From Neobacillus notoginsengisoli (GTDB taxonomy: Bacteria > Bacillota > Bacilli > Bacillales > Cytobacillaceae): a DNA stretch of 64,000 nucleotides. Within the stretch, counting starts at the first letter, position 1. Every line of letters begins with the position of its first letter. A program made the translations under genes and the position numbers. Below are positions 15,735-24,030 of the stretch, one piece after another. Below the pieces are notes generated by a model. The model saw only the letters and a list, made by a program, of their open reading frames with translations. It did not search any database and was not told where the DNA came from. Where the stretch lies: assembly GCF_003515685.1 (NCBI RefSeq), contig NZ_QWEG01000004.1:186001-250000 (forward strand), written 5' to 3'.

Positions 15735-18086
15735 TTACAGGTGGACTTTCTGCTTCAAAAGCTTCATTTCTTTAAAGATTCTCTCAGGTGTTGCCGGCAG
15801 ATGCTTAATTCTAATTCCAACTGCATCATTAAGAGCATTCATGATTGCAGGAATGATCGGAATCATGACCACCTCACCAATACCCTTCGCGCCTAAAGGA
15901 TTGGAAGGCTCGGGATCCCCAACTGGAATGGTTTCAATGATTGGTGTCTCACGTATCGTTGGGATGATATAGTCTGTAAAATTATTCGTTTTATGAACGC
16001 CGTTTTCCATAACAACATCTTCGTAAAGAGTGTAACCAATTCCCATTAATGCGCCGCCTTCCGTTTGCCCCTCGAGTCCCTGGGGATTGATGACCGTCCC
16101 GGCATCGGGAATAGCGACAACCCGAAGCACATCTGTTTCACCGGTTAATGTATCCACCTCTACAAGCACCACATGCGTCATATAACCATACATATGATGG
16201 GGCGCTCCACCGGAATTTTTTATTTCATCCTTTTCCTTAGGTAATATGAAATGGCCTTCAACCTTGGTATTTAGGTGGTTCCCAAAAAGGTGTTCAAAGA
16301 TTTCGGCAAAAGGTAAGGAAAGCTCTGGTTTCCCTTTAACAGCTAATTGGTCATTTGAATGCACAATTTCGTGAACTGGTACGCCAAATAGATCCGAGAC
16401 TGCTTGTGTGAGCAGCTTAATCATATTCGGTGCAGCTACTGCTATTGCCCGCGTGCCTGTATAGGTCGAGCGCGAGGCGGATACTGTACCGCCATCAGGG
16501 GTTTCTTTTGTATTTCCTTGCACAACTTTTATTTTGGATATATCACATTTGAGAAGCTCAGCTGCTGCCTGGGCATAAACAGTACTGTTTCCCCCGCCGA
16601 GTTCCTCACAGCCAACCCCGACTTTGAAATAGCCATCTGCTAAAATTTCAATCGAAGCCGAACCATAGTCAGGAACGCCGATCCCCATTCCAACCCCGTG
16701 ATAAGAGGTGGCCATACCGATGCCGCGTTTCTTCCATGGCTCACTCGGGGGACTCTTATATAAGTCTTGATTTACCCATAAATCGCAATTTTTTGCTGCA
16801 TCAAGTGTTTGATGAGTGCCAACACTTGATTTAACCAAATGGCCAAGGCTTGAAATTTCCCCTTGCCTATAAGCGTTTTTCTCTCTAATTTCGACTGGGT
16901 CAAGGTTAAAATGTCTGGCTATCATATCAAGGTGGGTTTCAATTCCAACGCAAACCTGGTTCACGCCAAATCCTCTAAAGGCTCCGGCGATTCCGTTATT
17001 GGTATAAACACAAAAGCCTTCTAAATCAACGTTTGGTATTTTATAAGGACCTGCTGCATGTTCGATTGCAAGCGCAACGACAGCGCCGCCAAGAGATGCG
17101 TATGCCCCGGTATCGGCAACCGCCCTTACTTGCTGGGCAACCAATGTGCCATCCTTCATTGCCGCTGTCTTAACATGTACCTTAAAAGGATGCCGTTTAA
17201 TGCCCGCAACAACTGATTCTTCCCGGTTAAGGTGAATTTTCACGGGGCGTCCATTTGCGTGTAAGGCTAAAAGCGCCAAATAAATTTGGACTGTGATTTC
17301 ATCCTTTCCTCCAAATCCGCCGCCAAGCGGACTGGAAATAACATGAATGAGATCCGGGTTATAACCGAGCGCCCGGGCAATCTGCAGTTTATCCCGATGG
17401 GCATATTGTCCGGGGCATTGAATTGTCAAGGTACCATTTTCGCCAAGTACCCCCCACCCGCCTTCTGTTTCAATAAAGGCATGCATCTGTCTTGGGGAGT
17501 AAAAGGTATTCTCCAATACCAAATCCGCTTTGGCGAAGGCTGTTTCGACATCGCCATTTCGGATTACAGCATGACTGTGGATGTTACCGCTTGGATGCAG
17601 AAGAGGGGATTCCTTCAACATTGCGTACTCCGGATCCGTTACAGGCACCAATGGCTCATAGTCGACCTCAATCAGTTCAAGTGCCAGTTCAGCTATTTCC
17701 TCTGTTTCCGCAGCAACCAATGCAACAGCATCCCCGGTGCAGCGAACCACGTCTTCAGCAAGAACCGGCTGGTCAGGTACGACAATCCCAAAACCATTAA
17801 AGCCTGGAATATCCTTATACGTTAAGACCGATACAACCCCTTCCAAAGCCTCGGCCTTCGAGGTATCTATTCCTTTAATTTTTGCATAGGGATATTTTGC
17901 GCGGAGAACCTTGCCCCAGAGCATATTGTCATAATGAATATCTGTCATATACTTCAATTCCCCGGTAACCTTGGGCGTGCCATCAATCCGCTTTACAGGC
18001 TTTCCAATCCATTTAAAATCAATGGAATTTTCTTTAGCAGCTGTCATAACTTCCTTTAATTCAAGGTCATTATTACTAGCACTCAT
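15735..18086 (-). CDS. pucD: xanthine dehydrogenase, molybdopterin-binding subunit
   Basis: The large catalytic subunit hydroxylates hypoxanthine to xanthine (and possibly xanthine to urate) at the molybdenum centre. Its 783 residues fit a separate large subunit of a three-chain enzyme. Typical segments include GGGFGGK, GAFRGFGVNQ, GLEGQTEGG and, near the C-terminus, AKGIGEV, which holds the catalytic Glu. The start ATG overlaps the stop of the FAD-subunit gene by four bases. In this window no uricase follows, so xanthine, not urate, may be the physiological end product; that is inference. Confidence 0.92.
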   Translation of the reverse strand: MSASNNDLELKEVMTAAKENSIDFKWIGKPVKRIDGTPKVTGELKYMTDIHYDNMLWGKVLRAKYPYAKIKGIDTSKAEALEGVVSVLTYKDIPGFNGFGIVVPDQPVLAEDVVRCTGDAVALVAAETEEIAELALELIEVDYEPLVPVTDPEYAMLKESPLLHPSGNIHSHAVIRNGDVETAFAKADLVLENTFYSPRQMHAFIETEGGWGVLGENGTLTIQCPGQYAHRDKLQIARALGYNPDLIHVISSPLGGGFGGKDEITVQIYLALLALHANGRPVKIHLNREESVVAGIKRHPFKVHVKTAAMKDGTLVAQQVRAVADTGAYASLGGAVVALAIEHAAGPYKIPNVDLEGFCVYTNNGIAGAFRGFGVNQVCVGIETHLDMIARHFNLDPVEIREKNAYRQGEISSLGHLVKSSVGTHQTLDAAKNCDLWVNQDLYKSPPSEPWKKRGIGMATSYHGVGMGIGVPDYGSASIEILADGYFKVGVGCEELGGGNSTVYAQAAAELLKCDISKIKVVQGNTKETPDGGTVSASRSTYTGTRAIAVAAPNMIKLLTQAVSDLFGVPVHEIVHSNDQLAVKGKPELSLPFAEIFEHLFGNHLNTKVEGHFILPKEKDEIKNSGGAPHHMYGYMTHVVLVEVDTLTGETDVLRVVAIPDAGTVINPQGLEGQTEGGALMGIGYTLYEDVVMENGVHKTNNFTDYIIPTIRETPIIETIPVGDPEPSNPLGAKGIGEVVMIPIIPAIMNALNDAVGIRIKHLPATPERIFKEMKLLKQKVHL

Positions 18087-18961
18087 CGTTCATCCCACCT
18101 TTTCATTAGCCGATAAAGCCCTCTTTCCAATAAGGAACTTGCCATATCACGCCGGTATTGGGCAGAGGCTCGAATATCGGAGATGGGCATAACCTCTTTC
18201 CAGGCAACTTTGGCGATATTTTGTATGTGGTCAATCGTCAGAGGCTCAATTGTAAGCATTGCCTCGCACTTTTTGGCCCTTACAATTGTTGGTCCTACGG
18301 ATCCGAAAGCAATCTTTCCGCCTAAACATATGTTAGTACCTTTTTCCATGGAGAGAGCGATTGCCACATTTACAATAGAGATAGATTGAGCTTTTCTTGG
18401 TCCAAGCTTCTGAAAAATGCTGATTTCATTTTCGTCTTGAGGCTGTATGATAATATTTGTTATCATTTCATGGTCTTTTTTAACCGTTCTTCCCGGTCCG
18501 ATGAAAAACTCTTCTATGGGTATGTAACGTTTATGATCCGCTGAGCTTAATTCAATCACGGCGCCAAGGACATACAAGGCAGGAATAGTATCTCCAGCCG
18601 GTGAGGCAGTTGCGATATTTCCGCCAATCGTTCCCGCATTTTGAATCTGGGCAGCGCCAACTTCACGTGCGGCATCGATCAGAACTTCAGCGGCCCCTTT
18701 TAAAATTTCCGAATTTACAATATCTGTATGTGTGGTAAGCGGTCCAAGGTGAATTTGCTGCCCCGCTTTTTTGATATAACGCAATTCTGAGATGCCTTTA
18801 ATATTTACCCAAACCTCTGGGCGCCATTTTCCTTCTTTCATGCGAACGATAGCATCTGTGCCACCTGCAATAAGCCGAAAATCCCGATCGCTATTAGCAA
18901 TTATTCCAAGACATTCCTCAACTGTTTTAGGAGAGAGGACTGCTGTATCAGAGATCATCAT
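18083..18961 (-). CDS. pucC: xanthine dehydrogenase, FAD-binding subunit
   Basis: This 292-residue electron-transfer subunit carries FAD between the iron-sulfur chain and NAD. The FAD-binding motifs are IAGGTDAIVRMK at about 31-42 and AGTIGGNIATASPAGD at about 108-123, followed by the CO-dehydrogenase flavoprotein C-terminal domain. It overlaps both neighbours by four bases, indicating tight translational coupling in the operon. Confidence 0.92.
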   Translation of the reverse strand: MMISDTAVLSPKTVEECLGIIANSDRDFRLIAGGTDAIVRMKEGKWRPEVWVNIKGISELRYIKKAGQQIHLGPLTTHTDIVNSEILKGAAEVLIDAAREVGAAQIQNAGTIGGNIATASPAGDTIPALYVLGAVIELSSADHKRYIPIEEFFIGPGRTVKKDHEMITNIIIQPQDENEISIFQKLGPRKAQSISIVNVAIALSMEKGTNICLGGKIAFGSVGPTIVRAKKCEAMLTIEPLTIDHIQNIAKVAWKEVMPISDIRASAQYRRDMASSLLERGLYRLMKRWDER

Positions 18962-19611
18962 TGCTGATGCCTCCTTTCAAAATGGTCTTTTAAGCAAATA
19001 TAGTCTTCTTTCGTATTAAGATTATATAATACGTGCTCTTTGGTAACGTGCAGTTCACTAGTGCTGGATTGATATTTCGCTATGAGCTCCTTTAGCCCCA
19101 TTTTTTGCTCAGAAATAGATAAAATATCATCTCGTAAACTTCCATTTAGTAAAATGGGGTGTCCCCTTTTGTTTGAATATACTGGAATAACAATATTAGA
19201 GTTTTTACAACGTAATTGCTTCAGCATCATTTCAATTATTGACGACTCTATTGGATTATCAACGGAAACGATCAGGTAAGAGCATGAGTTCTCTTTTAAA
19301 GCACGGATCCCGGTCTTGATTGAACTCGTTTTGCCGTTTGCATAATTAGGATTATAAATAATATGTATCGGGTATTTTTCAATAACCTGATTAATTTCAG
19401 GAGCTTGATAACCTAAAACGATTACAATATTCTTAATCGATGTTTTTAATAACTGCTGCACCTGGTATTCAATTAAGGGCAGTCCCTTCCAGGGCAGTAA
19501 TGCTTTAATAGTTCCCATTCTCGAAGAGTAACCGGCTGCTAGCAGGATGGCTGTATGTGACACCGAGTTATGGTATTTCAGTATAAAGTTTTCTTTTCGC
19601 TGCCGTTTCAA
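18958..19611 (-). CDS. molybdenum cofactor nucleotidyltransferase, MocA/PucB-like
   Basis: This is a nucleotidyltransferase that would attach CMP or GMP to molybdopterin for maturation of the dehydrogenase. The NTP-binding motif LLAAGYSSRMG lies near the N-terminus, and VSVDNPIESS fits the metal-binding segment. It is in the place of pucB of the B. subtilis puc operon. The start is uncertain: TTG 19611 overlaps the upstream gene by 44 bases, whereas GTG 19563 gives a 201-residue protein that begins VSHTAILLAAG; neither has a strong ribosome site. Confidence 0.85.
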   Translation of the reverse strand: MKRQRKENFILKYHNSVSHTAILLAAGYSSRMGTIKALLPWKGLPLIEYQVQQLLKTSIKNIVIVLGYQAPEINQVIEKYPIHIIYNPNYANGKTSSIKTGIRALKENSCSYLIVSVDNPIESSIIEMMLKQLRCKNSNIVIPVYSNKRGHPILLNGSLRDDILSISEQKMGLKELIAKYQSSTSELHVTKEHVLYNLNTKEDYICLKDHFERRHQQ

Positions 19612-20053
19612 CAGCTTTTATAATCTTGGAATATCCAGTGCATCTACATAAATTTCCGCCTAAAGCAACTTGTATCTCCTCCACGGACGGGACTTGATTA
19701 ACCTTATTCAGATAAGAATGGGCGGAAACGATAAAACCAGGTGTACAATAGCCGCATTGGGTTGCCCCTTCGTCAATAAACGCCTGCTGAATTACATCCA
19801 TCTCGCCGGAATGGCCGACTCCTTCAACAGTTTTAACGGTCTGGTTTTCAACCTGGCTTACTAGAACGAGGCAGGAACAAACACTTTCCCCATTAATTAG
19901 AACAGTGCAAGATCCACACTCTCCCTTCCCACAACACTCCTTACTGCCCGTCAACTGTAAATCTTCGCGTAAAACATCCAATAGTGTTTTTGTAGGTGGA
20001 CAGGCAACAATTACCTCACGGCCATTAACAGAAAAAGAGAATTCATTATTCAT
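19568..20053 (-). CDS. pucE: xanthine dehydrogenase, 2Fe-2S subunit
   Basis: This 161-residue iron-sulfur subunit carries two [2Fe-2S] clusters. The plant-type cluster motif is CCGKGECGSC with a later C in GESVCSC. The second cluster uses CGYCTPGF and CRCTGYS. It is the first gene of the minus-strand operon, with AGGAGG before the ATG. About 70 bases upstream is a perfect cre match and about 230 bases upstream a purine-riboswitch-like fold. Confidence 0.93.
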   Translation of the reverse strand: MNNEFSFSVNGREVIVACPPTKTLLDVLREDLQLTGSKECCGKGECGSCTVLINGESVCSCLVLVSQVENQTVKTVEGVGHSGEMDVIQQAFIDEGATQCGYCTPGFIVSAHSYLNKVNQVPSVEEIQVALGGNLCRCTGYSKIIKAVETAAKRKLYTEIP

Positions 20054-20124
20054 TTTTTTCCTCCTAAAAAAAATGGTGAAACTGCAGCCATTTAAGTAGA
20101 TTCATAAAGAAATTCATCGAAACT

Positions 20125-20138
20125 TGTAATCGTTTACA
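20125..20138. promoter_or_regulatory. cre (CcpA) site upstream of the xdh operon
   Basis: TGTAATCGTTTACA matches the cre consensus TGWAANCGNTNWCA at every position. It lies 72 bases upstream of the first xdh gene, so carbon catabolite repression of purine oxidation is likely. Confidence 0.6.
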
Positions 20139-20280
20139 TTTTTGAAAACGAAAGCAGGAATTCTTTAATATTAATTGAAAGATAAGTTAATAGTTATGTG
20201 AGTCAAAGGATGAAGGTTCCATTTAGAAGGAGATGGTTTTCTTAGAAGTGAAAAAGAAGACTGCTAAAAAGACTTTGTAA

Positions 20281-20354
20281 AACTTTTCGTAGCCAAGGAA
20301 TTTACGGTTCATCGTAGATCCCCCAAACTGATTATTTGGGGTTATACGAAAGTT
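20281..20354 (-). promoter_or_regulatory. purine-riboswitch-like aptamer, divergent variant, upstream of the xdh operon
   Basis: On the minus strand the order of elements is that of the purine aptamer: P1 arm AACTTTCG, J1/2 TATAA, a 7-bp P2 (CCCCAAA with TTTGGGG), J2/3 ending TCTAC, P3 with loop CCGTAAA, J3/1 GGCTA, and the P1 arm CGAAAAGTT. The C of J3/1 that contacts guanine-type ligands is present. Differences from the canonical form are a TAATCAG loop on P2 instead of one ending GG, a weak P3 and a G before the ligand-reading C. It lies about 230 bases before the first xdh gene. Guanine-class variants that bind xanthine or deoxyguanosine are known; which ligand fits here is open. Confidence 0.6.
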
Positions 20355-20401
20355 ATTACATCTTTTGGAATTTCGATTCAACTATGAAGTGTAAGAAGAA
20401 A

Positions 20402-20485
20402 TTTGTCAAGTCCATCTTTTTGAAAGTTGTTTGTCAAGTCCATCTTTTTGAAAGTTATTTGTCAAGTTCCAATTTTCCGAAATCT
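20402..20485. repeat. three 28-bp direct repeats (candidate operators)
   Basis: TTTGTCAAGTCCATCTTTTT recurs at 20402 and 20430 exactly 28 bases apart, and a diverged third copy starts at 20458. The block abuts the -35 box of the promoter at 20489, which itself forms the inverse TTGACAAA. A repressor or activator array is plausible. Confidence 0.65.
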
Positions 20486-20488
20486 ATG

Positions 20489-20517
20489 TTGACAAACTAG
20501 TTTTTGGTAACTAATAT
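20489..20517 (+). promoter_or_regulatory. sigma-A promoter of the DUF2294 gene
   Basis: TTGACA (20489-20494), a 17-base spacer and TAATAT (20512-20517) make a near-consensus promoter 21 bases before the ATG. Confidence 0.75.
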
Positions 20518-20538
20518 TGAATCAAGGGGCGTAAACAC

Positions 20539-20901
20539 ATGCAGTCCACATCATCTACGCAACAATTGTCAATTCTCAAAAAAGATATTGCACAGATGTA
20601 CAACAGGATCAACCAGGAGATTTACGGAATAGGCGTAATAAAGCAGCGTATAGAGATTTATCACAACAAGTTACTGATTTTTGCAAAACACAAAAGAGTT
20701 CCAGCTTTGCGGACTTTAAGCAGAAACCATCACGAATTGACAGTTTCGGTTGATGCCGCATTAATTAAAGAATATAAAGAAAATTTTAAGGAGCAGATCG
20801 AACGTATTTTCAAACTTAGGGTTATAACGATCCTTAAGGACTATGATCCTATTACTGAGAATGCCTGTACGATTGTTTATTTTAAAGATGCATTAAAGTA
20901 A
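20539..20901 (+). CDS. DUF2294 family protein
   Basis: This 120-residue soluble protein belongs, by recognition of its C-terminal half (ITILKDYDP ... TIVYFKD), to DUF2294, a family of unknown function that often sits beside formate dehydrogenase genes. AAGGGG precedes the ATG. It has its own strong promoter with repeated upstream boxes and is followed by a hairpin, so it is probably expressed separately from the permease. A link to formate or one-carbon units released by the purine pathway is possible but only inferred. Confidence 0.7.
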   Translation: MQSTSSTQQLSILKKDIAQMYNRINQEIYGIGVIKQRIEIYHNKLLIFAKHKRVPALRTLSRNHHELTVSVDAALIKEYKENFKEQIERIFKLRVITILKDYDPITENACTIVYFKDALK

Positions 20902-20907
20902 AATGGA

Positions 20908-20946
20908 ACAGGTATTAAATTCGTTTTACGTTTTTAATAACCTGTT
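20908..20946 (+). terminator. hairpin after the DUF2294 gene
   Basis: AACAGGTATTAAA pairs with TTTAATAACCTGTT with one bulge. There is no T-tract, so termination strength is unclear. Confidence 0.5.
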
Positions 20947-21001
20947 CATACCCATAATTGAAAACGGTTTCATAGACTTTTCTTTATCGGAACGTATACT
21001 G

Positions 21002-21060
21002 AACCGTAGTAAAGAATCCTAATCCATTAACGGAATTTGGTTCTTTTACTACGGTTTTTT
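21002..21060 (+). terminator. intrinsic terminator/attenuator before the xanthine permease
   Basis: AACCGTAGTAAAGAA pairs with TTCTTTTACTACGGTT (one bulge) and is followed by a T-tract. It ends 72 bases before the permease start, so it may be an attenuator in its leader. A TATACT box ends at 21000, just before the hairpin. Confidence 0.7.
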
Positions 21061-21132
21061 ATATGCCAATTTTGGGGAGGTGAAGAATCACCATAAATTT
21101 AGAAAGGCCGATTCTAAATTTGGAGGGGTAAG

Positions 21133-22461
21133 ATGGAAAAGTTAGGTGGCTTGAAGGTTGGAGTGCTGGGTTTGCAGCATGTATTAGCCATGTATGCGGG
21201 GGCGGTAATTGTTCCGTTAATTGTTGGACCTGCAATAGGGCTGAACGCACAACAACTGGCTTATTTAATTTCAATCGATTTATTTACCTGTGGGATAGCA
21301 ACCCTAATTCAAGTGTTAGGCGGGCGGCATGTTGGGATCAAGCTCCCAGTTATTCTGGGATGTACATTTACTGCGGTCGGTCCGATGATCGCCATTGGCA
21401 ATCTTGATGGAATAACGGCAATATATGGGGCAATTATATCTGCAGGGATTATAGTTGTAGTTTTGTCCCAGTTTATGAACAAGATCATGAAGTTTTTCCC
21501 TCCCGTTGTTACTGGCTCGGTTGTTACGATCATTGGCGTCTCATTAATTCCGGTCGCAATGAATAATGCCGCTGGCGGACAAGGGTCACCCACATTCGGC
21601 AATATTGAAAATTTACTTCTTGCGCTACTAACTTTAGTCACCATCATTGTACTTAATCGATTCTTTACCGGATTCGCGAGAGCTATCTCCGTATTGATTG
21701 GTTTAATTGTCGGAACAATTGTTGCATCCTTCATGGGATTGATTAATTTCTCAGCTGTTTCTGAAGCAAGTTGGTTTCATATGGTACAACCTTTCTACTT
21801 TGGTTTCCCAACATTCAATTTTTCTGCCATTTTAACAATGACGATTGTTGCGATTGTCAGCATGATTGAATCTACAGGTGTATTTTTGGCACTTGGCGAT
21901 GTCTGTGACAGAAAGCTGGATTCCAATGATATTAAAAAAGGTTTAAGGGCTGAGGGGCTTGCGGCTGTAATTGGCGGTATTTTTAACGCATTCCCTTACA
22001 CCACTTTTTCACAAAATGTTGGGTTGGTCGCTTTAACAAAGGTCAAAACAAGAAATGTTGTTTTAACTGCGGGCGTTATGCTAATGATTCTGGGCCTATT
22101 ACCCAAGGTAGCAGCCCTAACGACCATTGTCCCGACTGCGGTATTAGGGGGGGCGATGATCCCAATGTTTGGGATGGTTGCTGCATCAGGCATCAAGATG
22201 CTCTCAGCCGTTGATTTTAAAAGAAATGAAAATTCATTAATTGTTGCTTGTTCAGTAGGTATTGGTTTAGGAGCAGCCGTTGTGCCGGCAATGTTCGATA
22301 AGCTTCCAGACAATCTGGGATTATTAATTCAAAACGGAATTGTCATTGGCAGTGTGACAGCGATTATTCTAAATATTGTTTTTAACCATAAACTATTGAA
22401 AGTAAGCGAAGAAGAACGTTTTGTGCAGTTGAAAGGGGATCATTCAGCTGATGTAATATGA
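21133..22461 (+). CDS. NCS2 xanthine/uracil-type permease
   Basis: This is a nucleobase:cation symporter of the NAT/NCS2 family, 442 residues with about 12-14 membrane segments. The N-terminal QHVLAMYAG motif and the NAT signature QNVGLVALTKVKTR near residue 296 are those of xanthine/urate permeases, and the closest Bacillus analogues are PbuX and PucJ/PucK. GGAGGGG precedes the ATG. It is the first gene upstream of the microcompartment operon, 77 bases before the hydantoinase-like gene, which makes xanthine the most likely substrate. Confidence 0.9.
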   Translation: MEKLGGLKVGVLGLQHVLAMYAGAVIVPLIVGPAIGLNAQQLAYLISIDLFTCGIATLIQVLGGRHVGIKLPVILGCTFTAVGPMIAIGNLDGITAIYGAIISAGIIVVVLSQFMNKIMKFFPPVVTGSVVTIIGVSLIPVAMNNAAGGQGSPTFGNIENLLLALLTLVTIIVLNRFFTGFARAISVLIGLIVGTIVASFMGLINFSAVSEASWFHMVQPFYFGFPTFNFSAILTMTIVAIVSMIESTGVFLALGDVCDRKLDSNDIKKGLRAEGLAAVIGGIFNAFPYTTFSQNVGLVALTKVKTRNVVLTAGVMLMILGLLPKVAALTTIVPTAVLGGAMIPMFGMVAASGIKMLSAVDFKRNENSLIVACSVGIGLGAAVVPAMFDKLPDNLGLLIQNGIVIGSVTAIILNIVFNHKLLKVSEEERFVQLKGDHSADVI

Positions 22462-22538
22462 GCTGTTGATTATAGATGTATAGATGGTGTTCCGAAAGTT
22501 TTCTATATAACAAAAACTTTTTAAAGGAGAGAGAGAAA

Positions 22539-24008
22539 ATGGATTTAATCCTAAAAAATGCAAACATTCCACAAGGGGACAGGCAAGTACTAACAAATGT
22601 TTTGGTCGATGAAGGGAAGATTGTCGGTTTTACAAATGACATTAACTTCCTTCATGCTGACGAAATTATTGATATAAAAGGAAAGTTAGTTGTGCCAGGA
22701 TGTATTGATCCACATACCCATTTTATGGATCCGGGATTTACACACCGTGAAACATTTGAAACGGGCCATCGTTCTGCAGCAGCTGGTGGACTGACACTGC
22801 ACATTGATATGCCATGCTGCAGTAAACCATCTGTTCGTGACGGAGAGAGCTTCTTCAAAAAGCTAAATCCTATTAAGGAAAAAGCATATATTGATTACTG
22901 TTTCTGGGGAGGAATGACCGGAGAAGATGCGAGGGAAGGCTGGCTCGATAATATTTATCCGCAAATTGAGCAAGGCGTTGTTGCCTTTAAGGTTTACATG
23001 ACCCCATCTGTTCCTACATTCCCTAAGGTTTCCGACGGCGAGATGTTTGAAATCTTCCGTAAAGTCGCACCGACTGGTTTACCAATTGGGGTGCACGCGG
23101 AGAATTATGATATCTGTACCTTTAATACAGAAAGGCTAAAGAATGAAGGGCGTACCGATGGTCCGGCTTGGGCTGAAGCCAGAAGTTCATTGGCAGAAAA
23201 GGTTGCCATTGAATTAATCATTAGCTATGCGGAAGAAGTAGATGCCCGTGTCCATGTTGTGCATATGAGCACAAAAGAAGGTGTAGAGCTTGTTCGCAGA
23301 GCGAAGGAACGCGGCCTTAAAGTAACGGCTGAAACATGCCCCCATTACCTCATGCTAAATGCAAAAGATGCAATGACTGAAAGAGGAACTTTTGCAAAAA
23401 TTGCTCCTCCGTTACGCGGGAAAGCAGATAATGAAGCACATTGGCAGGCTCTTGCTGATGGAACCATTGATTTCGTTGGCACAGACCATGCACCATATGA
23501 GATTCCAACAGAAAAGGCTGCGCCTGATTCAACAATTTGGAACAGCTTCCCTGGCATTCCTGGTGTTGAAACAATGGTGCCGGTTCTAGTAAGTGAAGGG
23601 TTAAATAAAGGCCGTCTTTCATTATCCAGATTTGTCGAAGTAACAAGCACGAATGCCGCAAAGCACTATGGCATCTATCCGAAGAAAGGTGCCATGGAAA
23701 TCGGCAGTGATGCAGATTTTACTGTTATTGACCTTGATCGGGAATACGAAATTGATGAGCAAAAAACAGAGTCCATGGCAAAGTACAATCCACTGCACGG
23801 CTTACAGCTAAAAGGCAAACCTGTTCAAACAATCGTTAGAGGTAAGTTGATTTATGATGAAGACAATGGCGGTATCGTAGGAGAAGCGGGATACGGCCAA
23901 TTTGTACCACGCCAATCGATTCAACGATTAGAAAGAGTATTGAAGATTGAAAAATATGAAGCTGCCGCGGTAACGGAAAAATCTGAAAAGGCAGAAGTCA
24001 TAAATTAA
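22539..24008 (+). CDS. cyclic amidohydrolase (hydantoinase/allantoinase-like), candidate xanthine ring-opening enzyme
   Basis: This 489-residue enzyme belongs to the dihydroorotase/hydantoinase/allantoinase branch of the amidohydrolase superfamily. All binuclear metal ligands are in place: H59 and H61 in DPHTH, the Lys expected to be carboxylated K151 in FKVYM, H186 in GVHAEN, H242 in VVHMST and D316 in GTDHAP. The ATG at 22539 follows AAAGGAGAGAG; an in-frame start 63 bases upstream has no site. By similarity it would be called allantoinase, but no urate-to-allantoin enzyme is in the window. Given the genes that follow, hydrolysis of xanthine to 4-ureido-5-imidazolecarboxylate fits better; that is inference. 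Confidence 0.88.
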   Translation: MDLILKNANIPQGDRQVLTNVLVDEGKIVGFTNDINFLHADEIIDIKGKLVVPGCIDPHTHFMDPGFTHRETFETGHRSAAAGGLTLHIDMPCCSKPSVRDGESFFKKLNPIKEKAYIDYCFWGGMTGEDAREGWLDNIYPQIEQGVVAFKVYMTPSVPTFPKVSDGEMFEIFRKVAPTGLPIGVHAENYDICTFNTERLKNEGRTDGPAWAEARSSLAEKVAIELIISYAEEVDARVHVVHMSTKEGVELVRRAKERGLKVTAETCPHYLMLNAKDAMTERGTFAKIAPPLRGKADNEAHWQALADGTIDFVGTDHAPYEIPTEKAAPDSTIWNSFPGIPGVETMVPVLVSEGLNKGRLSLSRFVEVTSTNAAKHYGIYPKKGAMEIGSDADFTVIDLDREYEIDEQKTESMAKYNPLHGLQLKGKPVQTIVRGKLIYDEDNGGIVGEAGYGQFVPRQSIQRLERVLKIEKYEAAAVTEKSEKAEVIN

Positions 24009-24030
24009 AACTGAGAGGAGTAAAAACAAA

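Noticed and set aside
22539-24008. Allantoin degradation pathway
   Set aside because: No uricase, allantoate or ureidoglycolate genes are present, and the adjacent UbiD, FtcD and FchA genes do not belong to that pathway.
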